A stretch of DNA of 64,000 nucleotides from an uncultured Burkholderiales bacterium. GTDB lineage: Bacteria; Pseudomonadota; Gammaproteobacteria; Burkholderiales; Burkholderiaceae. Where the stretch lies: positions 83,995-147,994 of the forward strand of contig CAMLJY010000009.1 of assembly GCA_946480465.1 (NCBI GenBank). Direction: 5' to 3'. Under the pieces are notes generated by a model that worked only from the letters and a program-made list of their open reading frames with translations, had not been told where the DNA came from and did no database searches. The position numbers were made by a program, and so were the translations under genes. Shown piece after piece: positions 18,296 to 27,508 of the stretch. The stretch's first letter is position 1. Every line of letters starts with the position of its first letter.

Positions 18296-20506
18296 TCACG
18301 TGCTCAGGTGCCTGCGCAGCAGGTCGCTCACCTCGCCCGGCGGCACGGGCTTGCTGAAGTAGTAGCCCTGGATTTCGTCGCAGCCGTGGTCGCGCAGCAC
18401 GTTCTGCTGCTCGCGGGTTTCGACGCCTTCGGCGACGACGGTCAGGTGCAGTGTGCGGCCGATGGCGATGATGGCTTCGGTGATCGCGCGGTCCTTGCCG
18501 TCGCTGCCGACGTCGCGGATGAAGGAGCGGTCGACCTTCAGCGCGTCGATCGGGAATCGCTTCACCTGCGCCAGCGACGAGTAGCCGGTGCCGAAGTCGT
18601 CGATCGCGATGCGCACGCCCATCTGCTTGATGGCGTGCAGCTGCAGCAGGGCGCGGTCCATGTCGTGCATGACCATGCCTTCGGTGATTTCCAGCTCCAG
18701 CAGCGCGGGCGGCAGCCCGGTGTCCTGGAGCACGCGGGCCAGGTCGGCCAGCAGGTGCTCGTCCTGGAACTGGCGCGCGGACAGGTTCACCGACACCGCC
18801 ATCGGCGGCAGGCCTTCGCGCTGCCAGGCCATGTTCTGCGCGCAGGCGGTCTGCAGCACCCAGCGGCCGATCGGCACGATCAGCCCGGTCTGCTCGGCCA
18901 CCGGGATGAAGCGGGCCGGCGACACCGGTCCCAGCTCCGCGCTGTTCCAGCGCAGCAGCGCCTCGACGCCGGTGATGGTGTCGGTCTTCAGGTTCAGGCG
19001 CGCCTGGTAGTGCAGGCTCAGTTCGTCGCGCGCCAGCGCGCTGCGCAGCGCGGTTTCCAGCGCCAGGCGCTCGAGCGTCTGCGTCTTGAAGGCCGGCGAA
19101 TAGAACTGGTAGTTGTTCTTGCCTTCCTCCTTCGCCTGGTACATCGCGATGTCGGCGTTCTTCATCAGCGTGGCTTCGTCGGCCGCGTCCTGCGGGTGCA
19201 GTGCGATGCCAACGCTGGCGGTGACGCGGCAGGTCTGCTGCTGCACGACGATCGGTTCCAGCACCGCCGCCAGGATCTTGCGCGCGACGATGGATGCGTG
19301 GTCCGGTGCCGGCAGCTCGGGCAGCAGCACGACGAACTCGTCGCCGCCCAGTCGGGCGACCACGTCGCTGGAGCGCAGGCAGCCCTTCAGTCGCCGCGCC
19401 ACCTCCTTCAGCAGCTCGTCGCCGGCCTCGTGGCCGAGGGTGTCGTTGACCAGCTTGAAGCGGTCGAGGTCGATGAACAGCACCGCCAGCGTGCGGCCGT
19501 AGCGGCGGGCGGCGTGCAGCGCCAGCGCCACGAGCTCGCCGAACCAGGTGCGGTTGGGCAGGCCGGTCAGGCCGTCATGCGTGGCCAGGTACTTGATGCG
19601 TTCTTCGTCGCGCTGCTGGCGTGAGGTGTCGCGCGCCACGCCGCGCCAGCCGCACAGCCGCCCTTCCGGGTCGAGGATGGGCGCGCCGCTGACGCGCACG
19701 TGCATCAGCTCGCCGTCCGGCCGCGGCCGGCGCAGCATGCGTTCGCGATAAGGCTTGGGATCGGCCAGCATCTGCCGGAAGGCGTCCCAGCCGCCTTCGA
19801 TGTCGAAGCCCAGTTCCCAGAAGGTGCGGCCCAGTTCGTTCTGGAACGCCGCCGGGTCGGTCTGGTGGTGGCCTTCGATGCGGGTGAAGCGGCCGGCCGC
19901 GTCCTGCTCCCAGAACCAGTCGGACGACAGCTCGGTGAGCTGGCGCAGGCGGGCCTCGCTCTCGCGCAGCGCGCGTTCCGCGCGCGAGCGCTGGGTGACG
20001 TCGGCGTAGACGGTGACCATGCCGCCGCCCGGCAGGCGGCGCCGGCGCACCTCCAGCACGCGGCCGTCAGCGCGTTCACGCAGCTGCTGCGCCGGGTCGC
20101 AGCGGCGCGCTTCGTCCATGCGCCGGCGCACGTGCAGGTCGACCTCGCCCGGGCCGTAGTCGCCGCGCTCGGCGCAGTGGCGCACCAGCAGCTCGAAGGG
20201 CGTGCCGCACTGGTACAGCGCGGCCGGCATGTCGAACAGCGCGCGGTAGCGCTGGTTCACCGCCACCAGCCGCAGGTCGGCGTCGAACACGCTGACCGCT
20301 TCTTCCATGGTCTCGAACATCGTGTCGAGCACGCCGCGGCTCTCGCGCAGCGCCTGCTCCATGCGGCGCACGCCGGCGGGGTCGCCGCCGTCGCGTCCGG
20401 TCCGCGCCTCGCCCAGCCGCGGCCGGCGGCCGTCGGGGCGGGGTTGCAGCCGGGCACGCCGGCTGTGCTGCCCGGGGTGGGAGGAGGGATGTCGCGGATT
20501 CGCCAT
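18296..20506 (-). CDS. PAS-PAS-GGDEF-EAL protein (diguanylate cyclase/phosphodiesterase)
   Basis: 736 residues from ATG 20506. Two PAS regions (about 50-165 and 185-300; WGWRG-like turn in LCGWRGVARDTS) precede a GGDEF domain with intact RLGGDEF and an upstream RxxD inhibitory site (RSSD). The EAL domain follows with GVEALLRW, LEITEG, IAIDDFGTGYSS and VAEGVET all intact. Both c-di-GMP synthesis and hydrolysis are chemically possible. No transmembrane segment or signal peptide is visible, so it is probably cytosolic with PAS-based sensing. The frame opens to a GTG at 20572; neither start has a strong ribosome-binding site. Confidence 0.92.
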   Translation of the reverse strand: MANPRHPSSHPGQHSRRARLQPRPDGRRPRLGEARTGRDGGDPAGVRRMEQALRESRGVLDTMFETMEEAVSVFDADLRLVAVNQRYRALFDMPAALYQCGTPFELLVRHCAERGDYGPGEVDLHVRRRMDEARRCDPAQQLRERADGRVLEVRRRRLPGGGMVTVYADVTQRSRAERALRESEARLRQLTELSSDWFWEQDAAGRFTRIEGHHQTDPAAFQNELGRTFWELGFDIEGGWDAFRQMLADPKPYRERMLRRPRPDGELMHVRVSGAPILDPEGRLCGWRGVARDTSRQQRDEERIKYLATHDGLTGLPNRTWFGELVALALHAARRYGRTLAVLFIDLDRFKLVNDTLGHEAGDELLKEVARRLKGCLRSSDVVARLGGDEFVVLLPELPAPDHASIVARKILAAVLEPIVVQQQTCRVTASVGIALHPQDAADEATLMKNADIAMYQAKEEGKNNYQFYSPAFKTQTLERLALETALRSALARDELSLHYQARLNLKTDTITGVEALLRWNSAELGPVSPARFIPVAEQTGLIVPIGRWVLQTACAQNMAWQREGLPPMAVSVNLSARQFQDEHLLADLARVLQDTGLPPALLELEITEGMVMHDMDRALLQLHAIKQMGVRIAIDDFGTGYSSLAQVKRFPIDALKVDRSFIRDVGSDGKDRAITEAIIAIGRTLHLTVVAEGVETREQQNVLRDHGCDEIQGYYFSKPVPPGEVSDLLRRHLST

Positions 20507-20616
20507 GGTCGGTCTTCGGCGCCCGGGCGCGCTGGTTGAGGGCCGGGCGTGCGATGTCGGGCCGAATTCCACTTAATTCACAGGGCACCGGGTGCGATGG
20601 CCGGCTCCCGTGCTGC

Positions 20617-22194
20617 TCAACCCTCGCGGCGCAGCCACCCGGCGATGCGCTCGGCCAGCATCAGGCAGGCGAGCTGCGTGGGCGTGCTGGGCAGCGCCGG
20701 CATCACCGAGGCATCGGCCACCACCAGGCCAGGCACGCCGCGCACGCGGCCGTGGGCATCGACGACCGCGCCGGGGTCGTCTGCCCGGCCCATGCGGGCG
20801 GTGCCCGCGGCATGCCAGGTGCCGGTGGCCCAGCGGCGCACGGCGGCTTGCAGCAGGTCGTCGCGGGTGAGGTCGGCCTCGCTCCACAGGGCGATGCCGC
20901 GTACTTCGGAGGCCAGCGCCGCGCTGCGCGCCAGCGCCCAGGCGTGGCGCACGCCGGCGGCCAGGCCGGCGACGTCCTTCGGTTCGGCACCGATGTTGAG
21001 CGCGACGCGCGCTTCGCCGGAGTCGTCCAGGTCCACGCGACCGCGCGACAGCGGCCGCGCCAGCAGCACCGACAAGGCATGCGCACGCCGCGCGCCGAGC
21101 AGCGCGGCCAGCGTGGGCCGGCTGGTGATGTCGACGCTGGTGACCGGCAGCAGGCCCAGGGCCGCGGCCTCGCCGCCGGCGTCCAGGCGGGCCAGCACCT
21201 GGTGCTGCGCGAGCGCCGGATCGTCGGGCTCGGCGTCGGGCCCACGGCCTTCGCGCGGCAGCAGCCACAGCGTGACCGCGGCATGGTCCATCAGCCCGGC
21301 GCCGACCCCCGGCAGATCGGCCACGCAGCGGCCGGTGCGCGCGCGGCAGGCGTCGGCCGGGCCGATGCCCGATCGCAGCAGCAGGGCCGGCGTGTGGATG
21401 GCGCCGGCGCACAGCACGACCAGGCCGGCGTGCAGCGTCCGCAGGCTCCCGCCGGGTGGCAGCGCTTGTACGCCGATGGCGTGCTGCCGCTGGTCGAACA
21501 GCACCCGCTGCACGGTGTGGTGGCCGCGCACCACCAGGTTGGCCCGGCCGCGCGCCGGCATCCGGTAGGCCACGGCGCTGGAGATGCGCAGGCCGCCGCG
21601 GCTGTTGGCGGGCAGCAGCCCGATGCCGCTGTGCGCGCTGCCGTCGTTCAGGTCCGGCAGCGGCGGCAGCCCGGCCTGGCGGCAGGCGTCATGGAAGGCC
21701 TGCTGCAGCGGCGCCAGGCGGCGCGGGCGCTGCACGGGGATGGGCCCGGCGTCGCCGTGCGCGGGGCCGCCGCAGTCCAGGTCGTTCTCCAGGCAGCGGA
21801 AGACGGGCAGCACCTGGTCCCAGGCCCACTCGTCGCCGGCCGCGGCGGCCCAGTCGGCGAAGTCCTGCGGCAAGGGCCGCAGCGCAATCGCGGCATTGGT
21901 GGCCGACGAGCCGCCCATCACCTTGCCGACCGGGTAGGGGAAGCTGGGCCGCGCTGCCGCGCCGGGCGGGCCCAGCGCCGCCATGCGCGGCCAGTTGAAG
22001 CCGGCCATGACGGGCCCGCGCGCCGAGTGCAGCGGCGGCGGCAGGTCCTCGATGCACGCGTGGTCCGGCCCGGCTTCCAGCAGCAGCACGCGCCGCCGCG
22101 GATCCTCGGACAGGCGCGCGGCGACCACCGCGCCGGCGGTGCCGCCGCCGACCACGATGGCATCGAAGACCTCGTCCGCCGCGGGCGCGCTCAT
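20617..22194 (-). CDS. GMC-family FAD-dependent oxidoreductase (left arm of the NRPS locus)
   Basis: 525 residues. The N-terminal Rossmann motif is IVVGGGTAGAVVAARLSE, followed by LLEAG and the GMC signature VGKVMGGSSATNAAIALRP. The C-terminal active-site segment is GTWHAAGTARMG with the catalytic His. The second catalytic position, usually His or Asn just before the last helix, aligns with Gln in STPTQLACLMLAERIAG. GMC enzymes oxidise alcohols or related groups with FAD. It is 81 bp downstream of the LuxR-type gene on the same strand and resembles the second GMC enzyme at the other end of the locus, suggesting both act on the product. Substrate unknown. Confidence 0.9.
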   Translation of the reverse strand: MSAPAADEVFDAIVVGGGTAGAVVAARLSEDPRRRVLLLEAGPDHACIEDLPPPLHSARGPVMAGFNWPRMAALGPPGAAARPSFPYPVGKVMGGSSATNAAIALRPLPQDFADWAAAAGDEWAWDQVLPVFRCLENDLDCGGPAHGDAGPIPVQRPRRLAPLQQAFHDACRQAGLPPLPDLNDGSAHSGIGLLPANSRGGLRISSAVAYRMPARGRANLVVRGHHTVQRVLFDQRQHAIGVQALPPGGSLRTLHAGLVVLCAGAIHTPALLLRSGIGPADACRARTGRCVADLPGVGAGLMDHAAVTLWLLPREGRGPDAEPDDPALAQHQVLARLDAGGEAAALGLLPVTSVDITSRPTLAALLGARRAHALSVLLARPLSRGRVDLDDSGEARVALNIGAEPKDVAGLAAGVRHAWALARSAALASEVRGIALWSEADLTRDDLLQAAVRRWATGTWHAAGTARMGRADDPGAVVDAHGRVRGVPGLVVADASVMPALPSTPTQLACLMLAERIAGWLRREG

Positions 22195-22275
22195 CCGCCG
22201 GCTCCGTGGCCGCGGAGGACCCGGGCTGCCGCGCACCGGCCGCACGGCTGGAGACGGGACGGGCTCATCGCGCTG

Positions 22276-23070
22276 TCAGCCCATGTACGCGCCGCGTTGC
22301 GCCGGCACGGGCGCCGCGGGCGGGCGCTTGCGCCCGGCGATCTGCCCGCTCGCGCTCAGCACGCCGAGCTGGATGGCCATCGCGATCGCCTGCTGCCGGT
22401 TCACCGCACCGAGCTTGCCGCCCGCGTTGCGCAGGTGATAGATCACCGTGTGCTCGCTGATGTCCAGCACGCGGCTGATCTCCCAGGTCGTCTTGCCCAT
22501 TGCGGCCCAGGAGAGACACTCGGTCTCGCGGCCGCTCAGGCGCGGCGCGCGCCGCTCCTGCTCGGCCTCGATGAGGGGCAGGCAGGCCAGGTGCAGGTAG
22601 CGCGAAAACAGCAGGGCCAGCGCCTGCAGCGCGTTCAGGGCCAGGTCGCCGCTGGGGCGGCAGGTGGCCAGCGTGAGGCTGCCGGCCGCGCCGCCCGTGC
22701 CGGGCACCGGCACGCACAGGCCGCCCTGCACGCCGTGCTGCAGCGCGATGGTGCGGAAGCGTTCGACGCACTCCATGCCGCGCAGCGTTCCCTGCGGCGG
22801 CGCCGCGGTGTGCCAGGCGTAGGGGACGCCGTTGCGCATCCAGTCGAGCCCGCTGGCGTCGGACAGGCCGACGAAGCATTCGATGCGGGCATGGTGCAGC
22901 TGGCTCGGCAGGTTGCTCAGGGTCCACACGGCCTGCGCGCTTCGGGCCGGACCGGGCAGGCGCATCGCCAATGCCCAGTGGTCGAAACCCAGCTGCGCCG
23001 CGAACGCGCTGGCGGAGTCCGTCAACTCGCGTTCGTCCGCGCAATTCGCCAACTGCTCGAAGCACGTCAT
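22276..23070 (-). CDS. LuxR-type regulator with divergent autoinducer-binding domain
   Basis: 264 residues. An N-terminal Autoind_bind-like domain (about 10-160) is joined to a LuxR/GerE helix-turn-helix (LSGRETECLSWAAMGKTTWEISRVLDISEHTV). A strong Shine-Dalgarno (GGAGG) precedes ATG 23070; the frame opens to 23103. Aligning by eye, the Trp and Tyr that normally line the acyl-homoserine-lactone pocket are Leu and Arg (NLPSQLHHARIE), while the Asp is kept (LSDAS). No luxI is visible in the window. It probably regulates the adjacent NRPS genes as a LuxR solo, perhaps with a ligand other than a standard AHL. Confidence 0.85.
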   Translation of the reverse strand: MTCFEQLANCADERELTDSASAFAAQLGFDHWALAMRLPGPARSAQAVWTLSNLPSQLHHARIECFVGLSDASGLDWMRNGVPYAWHTAAPPQGTLRGMECVERFRTIALQHGVQGGLCVPVPGTGGAAGSLTLATCRPSGDLALNALQALALLFSRYLHLACLPLIEAEQERRAPRLSGRETECLSWAAMGKTTWEISRVLDISEHTVIYHLRNAGGKLGAVNRQQAIAMAIQLGVLSASGQIAGRKRPPAAPVPAQRGAYMG

Positions 23071-23371
23071 CCCGCCTCCTGCCGATCCGTCAACACGCGT
23101 CACAAGCTGCCCGTCGTTCGCCCCGGGGGACGCAACGCTAGTCCCGCACCGGGCATGCCGGTACTCGCAAGACTACGTACGTACAGCATGGAGCCTGTTC
23201 GGGTGCTGCTGCCGGTTGCCGCGTTCTTGGGGCGCTATCGGCCATGTCCCGAACGGGTTCGATTGTTGGTGCGGCGGTGCCGAATGGATTCGGGTCTTTC
23301 CCGCTCCCAAAGACGTGGGATGGCGCGCGGAATGGCGAGTGGAGCGACAGCCACGCGAAAGCCGCGCCGTG
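23071..23371. other. Intergenic region between the TE-type NRPS and luxR
   Basis: About 300 bp with no credible gene. It should hold the luxR promoter. A 10-bp perfect palindrome (TACGTACGTA, 23174-23183) lies about 104 bp upstream of the luxR start and could be a regulator site, but palindromes of this length occur by chance. No clear terminator was seen for the NRPS gene. Confidence 0.4.
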
Positions 23372-26300
23372 CTAGCGCAGCACCGCGTCCGGCGGTTCCG
23401 TGGCGGGCTGTCCGGAGGCCGGCAGGTCGTGCAAGCACGCAATCGGAGCGTCCACGGCGATGCTGCGGTGCGTGCCCGGCACGCGGATGCTGCGGACGCG
23501 GCCGCGGGTGAAGTGGCGCCAGCCCCAGTCCGGCGCGGCGGTCTCGGGGTGGCCGTCGAATTCGGCCACCTGCCCCTCGGAGGCCCGCAGCAACAGGATG
23601 CCGGCCTGCAGGGGTGGGGGGCCCGGACGGTAGCGCCGGGTCGCCTCGACCACGCCGCGGAACACGGCCTGCACCGCCTGCCAGGCCCCGGCCTGCAGCG
23701 CCGCGCCGCCGTGGGCTGCGCCCATCTCGGCGGCGAACCACTGCTGCAGCACGTCCGGCGGCACCGTGCCGTGCTGCATCGGTGCCGGGGTGTCGAGCAT
23801 CAGCACCGGCTGCACCGTTTCGCCCTGCTGCTCGAGCTGGCGCGCCATCTCGAAGGCGATGACGCCACCGGAGGACCAGCCGCCGAGCCGGTACGGACCG
23901 TGCGGCTGCCGCCGGCGCAGCGCGCCGAGGTACAGCGTGGCGAAGGCTTCGATGCTGTCGAGCGCGGGCTGCTCGCCCGCCAGGCCGGGCGCCTGCAAGC
24001 CGTAGACCGGGCCGCCCCCTGCGCGTGCCAGCGTCGCCGCCAGGTCCTGGTAGCACAGCACGCCGCCGCCCGCGGGATGGACGAGGACCCAGGGCGCGCC
24101 CGGGCCCCCGCGTTGCAGGTCCACCAGCGGCGACCATGGCGCGGCGCGTGCGATGCGGCCCGCCAGGCCGGCCACCGTGCGGCCTTCCAGCAGCGCGCTC
24201 AAGGGCACGGGCTGGCCGAGTTGTTGGCTGAGCTGCGTGACCACCCGCAACGCGGCGAAGGACTGCCCGCCCAGCGCGAAGAAGTCTTCGTCCACGCCCA
24301 CGCGCGGCAGGCCCAGCACGGCCTGCCAGGTGGCGGCGATCTGCGCCTCCAGCGCGGTGCGCGGCGGCACCGTGGCGGCGTGCTGCGCGCTGGCGGCCTC
24401 GCCGTGGCGCTGCAGCGCCTGCCGGTCCAGCTTGCCGGTGGCGGTGAGCGGCAGGCGATCGAGCGGAATCAGCGCCGACGGCTGCATGTAGGCCGGCAGG
24501 CACTGCCGCAGATGGTCCTGCAGCGCGCTGCCGGGCGGCGCGGCACCGGGCGCCATCACGACGAAGGCGACCAGCCGGCGGCCCGCACCACGGGCCGGTG
24601 CCGAGTCAACGGCCAGCACCACGGCCTCCTGCACGTCCGCATGCGCCCGCAGGGCCTGCTCGATCTCGCCGGGCTCCACGCGCAGCCCCTGCACCTTCAG
24701 CTGGAAGTCGCTGCGGCCGAGCAGCTCGATCGAGCCGTCGGGAAGATAACGCCCGATGTCGCCGGTGCGGTAAAGGCGTTCGCCGCTGCGTGGATGCGGC
24801 ACGAAGGCCGCGGCGGTGCGGGCTTCGTCGCGCCAGTAGCCGCGCGCCAGGCCGTCGCCCGCGATGTGCAGGTGGCCGGGCACCCCGTCGGGTGCGTCGT
24901 GGCCGTCGTCGTGCAGCACGTGCCAGCGCTGGTTGGCCAGCGGCAGCCCGTAGGGAATGCTGGCCCAGTCCGGTGCCACGCGCTCCACGGGCCAATGGAT
25001 GGACCAGATCGAGGCCTCGGTCGCGCCGCCCAGGCTGATGACGCGCGCGGCCGGCGCGCACTGCGCGATGCGTTCCGGCAGGCCGAGCGCGATCCAGTCG
25101 CCGCTGAGCATCACGGTGCGCAGCGCGGGCAGGCTGCCGCCGCCGGCCTCGGCCGCATCGAGCAGCAGCTGCATCAGCGCCGGCACCGAGTTCCACACCG
25201 TGGCCCCGTGCGTGCGCACGGCGGCGAGCCAGGCGCCGGGATCCGGCACTTCGCCGGCGGGCGGCAGCAGCAGCGTGGCCCCGGCGGCCAAGGTGCCGAA
25301 GAGGTCGTACACCGACAGGTCGAAGCACAGCGAGGAGAGGCCGAAGACCACGTCGTGCTCGCCGATGCCGAAGCGGCGGTTGATGTCGGCCACCGTGTTC
25401 AGCGCGGCGCGGTGCTCGACCATCACGCCCTTGGGTTCGCCGGTGGAGCCGGAGGTGAAGAGCAGGTAGGCCAGGTCTTCGGGTCGCTGCCGCTCGGGCG
25501 GCGTGGTGCCGGGCTGGCCGCCCAGCGCGCTGTCGTCGACGCACCAGGCGCGCACGCCCGCGGGCGCTTCGAAGCGGGCGGCGATGGCCTGCCGCGTGAC
25601 GAGGTGGCGCGCCTCGGTGCTGGCCAGCAACCGCGTGATGCGCTGGCGCGGCCACGTGGGGTCGATCGGCACGTAGGCGGCGCCGGCGCGCAGTGCGCCG
25701 TACACCGCCACCGCCTGCTCCCAGCCCTTGTCCAGCAGCACCGCGATGCGCTCGCCCGGCTGCACGCCCGCGTCCAGCAGGGCATGGGCGAGCCGGTTGG
25801 CATGGCAGTGCAGCTGCGCATAGCTCATCGTGCGGCGGGCGTCGATCAACGCCGGCTTGTCGGGCCAGCGCCGCGCGCTGAGCGCCAGGCCTTCGTGCAG
25901 CAGGCCGGGCGGCCGCGGCGCGTCGCTGCGATTGGCCTGCTCGCGGCGTTGGCGCTGCTCGGCCGGCAGCAGCTCGTGCCGGGCCTGCTGCCATGCCGCG
26001 GCGTCGTCGGCCAGCGTGGCCAGCAACGCCTGGTAGGCCTGCCACATCGCATCGACCAGCCCGGGCGGGAAGCAGGCCTCGATCACGTCCCACACCGCCC
26101 ACAGCCGGCCGTCCTGCAGTTCCCAGAACTGGTGGTCCAGCATCACCTGCGGGGTCTCCAGGCAGGTGAAGCCCGGGCGCGCCGCCGTGGGCATGAACAG
26201 GCCGCTGCCGACGACGAAGGGGCAGGGCGCGCGGCCCGGCGTGCGCTGCGCCTGGTTCAGCGCCTGCAGCACGCGCACGCCGCTGCAGTGCGTGTGCTGC

Positions 26301-27508
26301 AGGTCCCGCACGATCTGCTGCTGCAGGCGGCACGCCCGCGCCGCGAACGGCGCGGGGTCGCGCCAGTCCACCTCCAGCGGGTACAGCGAGGCGAAGTTGC
26401 CGAACACCTCGCTGACTTGCGAATGCAGCGGCAGCCGATGCGTGACCATGTTGTTCAGCAGGAAGTGGCGGCTGCCGCTCCAGCGGGCCAGCACCTCGGC
26501 ATGCACGGCGAAGAGCGCGTTGCTCGGCGTCAGCCCGTGCTGCTGCGCCAGGGCCTTGAAGCGGGACCAGCGCGCCGCGGGCAGCAGCGTGTCGCGCCGC
26601 TCCAGCCGCGAGCGCTGGCGCGGGTCGAAGCCGCTGCGCACGGGGATGGGCGGTGGGCCGGGCAGGGCCGGCAGCCGCTGCGTCCAGTAATGCCACGAGC
26701 GCACCCCGGAGGCCGAGGCCTCGAGCCGCTGCAGCGCGAGCACGCAGTCGCGGTAGCTGATGCGCAGCTCGGGCAGCGCCGCAGCGGGCTCGTGGTAGAG
26801 CCGCTCGGCGTCCGCCAGCAGCCGTGCCGTGCCGTAGCCGTCGCCGAAGAAGTTGTTGTGGTTCCAGTGCAGGCGCACCTGGCCGTCGCCGTGCAGGCTC
26901 AGTGCGCACTCGAACCAGGGCCAGCGGTCCAGCGGCAGCGTGCGGCGCGACATCTCGGCCCGGGTGGCCAGGAGCATGCGCTGCTGCTCGTCCGGCGGCA
27001 GGCCGCGCAGGTCGTGTACCGGCAGGCTGACGGGGCGGAACACCGGTGGGCAGCGCAGCTGCATGTCGTCGCCCAGCACCGGCAGGTTGGCGCGCTGGCG
27101 CCGCAGCGCGGCGTTCAGCGCGCGCTCGTAGCGCTGCGGGTCCAGTCCGGGCCGGTCGGTCTCGACGTAGCAGTGCGGGCGGACGTGGAACTCCATCTGC
27201 TCGCTGTCGCCCATCGCGAACGCCGTCTGCAGGTCGCTGAGCGGAAACGGCTCGTGCCAGGCCGCGGGATCGGGCTCGATGGTGGGCAGCGGCGCTGTTT
27301 CCGGCGTGGCCGCGCCGCGGCGCAGCCCTTCGGCCAGCGCGGCCTTGTGCGCGCGCACCCGCTGCAGCAGCGCGGCGGTCAGGCCACCGCGCGGCCCGTT
27401 CAGCGCGATCTGCCCGTCCTCGTTCAGCGCCAGCCGCACGCCCTGGCGCGACAGCTCGGCCAGCAGCGCGGCCAGGTCGTCCTGCCCGGTGTCGCTCAGA
27501 CCAGCCAT
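23372..27508 (-). CDS. Single-module NRPS: docking-Cy-like C-A(Cys)-T-TE
   Basis: 1378 residues. Residues 8-62 form a TubC-type N-terminal docking domain. A condensation/cyclization domain spans about 85-500; its DxxxxD motif reads NNFFGD (218-223) and the GDFTS motif reads GNFAS, so it is a divergent Cy. The A domain (about 535-1035) has LLFTSGSTGEPKG, CFDLSVYDLFG and SLGGATEASIW. The specificity code by eye is D-L-Y-N-(M/L)-S-L-I-W, that of cysteine. The carrier domain has LGGQSF (Ser1083). A type I thioesterase follows with GWSSGG (Ser1212). The start overlaps the FAAL stop by 13 bp. It should add Cys to the FAAL-ACP acyl chain and release it by TE. Cyclization is uncertain given the motif changes. 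Confidence 0.93.
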   Translation of the reverse strand: MAGLSDTGQDDLAALLAELSRQGVRLALNEDGQIALNGPRGGLTAALLQRVRAHKAALAEGLRRGAATPETAPLPTIEPDPAAWHEPFPLSDLQTAFAMGDSEQMEFHVRPHCYVETDRPGLDPQRYERALNAALRRQRANLPVLGDDMQLRCPPVFRPVSLPVHDLRGLPPDEQQRMLLATRAEMSRRTLPLDRWPWFECALSLHGDGQVRLHWNHNNFFGDGYGTARLLADAERLYHEPAAALPELRISYRDCVLALQRLEASASGVRSWHYWTQRLPALPGPPPIPVRSGFDPRQRSRLERRDTLLPAARWSRFKALAQQHGLTPSNALFAVHAEVLARWSGSRHFLLNNMVTHRLPLHSQVSEVFGNFASLYPLEVDWRDPAPFAARACRLQQQIVRDLQHTHCSGVRVLQALNQAQRTPGRAPCPFVVGSGLFMPTAARPGFTCLETPQVMLDHQFWELQDGRLWAVWDVIEACFPPGLVDAMWQAYQALLATLADDAAAWQQARHELLPAEQRQRREQANRSDAPRPPGLLHEGLALSARRWPDKPALIDARRTMSYAQLHCHANRLAHALLDAGVQPGERIAVLLDKGWEQAVAVYGALRAGAAYVPIDPTWPRQRITRLLASTEARHLVTRQAIAARFEAPAGVRAWCVDDSALGGQPGTTPPERQRPEDLAYLLFTSGSTGEPKGVMVEHRAALNTVADINRRFGIGEHDVVFGLSSLCFDLSVYDLFGTLAAGATLLLPPAGEVPDPGAWLAAVRTHGATVWNSVPALMQLLLDAAEAGGGSLPALRTVMLSGDWIALGLPERIAQCAPAARVISLGGATEASIWSIHWPVERVAPDWASIPYGLPLANQRWHVLHDDGHDAPDGVPGHLHIAGDGLARGYWRDEARTAAAFVPHPRSGERLYRTGDIGRYLPDGSIELLGRSDFQLKVQGLRVEPGEIEQALRAHADVQEAVVLAVDSAPARGAGRRLVAFVVMAPGAAPPGSALQDHLRQCLPAYMQPSALIPLDRLPLTATGKLDRQALQRHGEAASAQHAATVPPRTALEAQIAATWQAVLGLPRVGVDEDFFALGGQSFAALRVVTQLSQQLGQPVPLSALLEGRTVAGLAGRIARAAPWSPLVDLQRGGPGAPWVLVHPAGGGVLCYQDLAATLARAGGGPVYGLQAPGLAGEQPALDSIEAFATLYLGALRRRQPHGPYRLGGWSSGGVIAFEMARQLEQQGETVQPVLMLDTPAPMQHGTVPPDVLQQWFAAEMGAAHGGAALQAGAWQAVQAVFRGVVEATRRYRPGPPPLQAGILLLRASEGQVAEFDGHPETAAPDWGWRHFTRGRVRSIRVPGTHRSIAVDAPIACLHDLPASGQPATEPPDAVLR

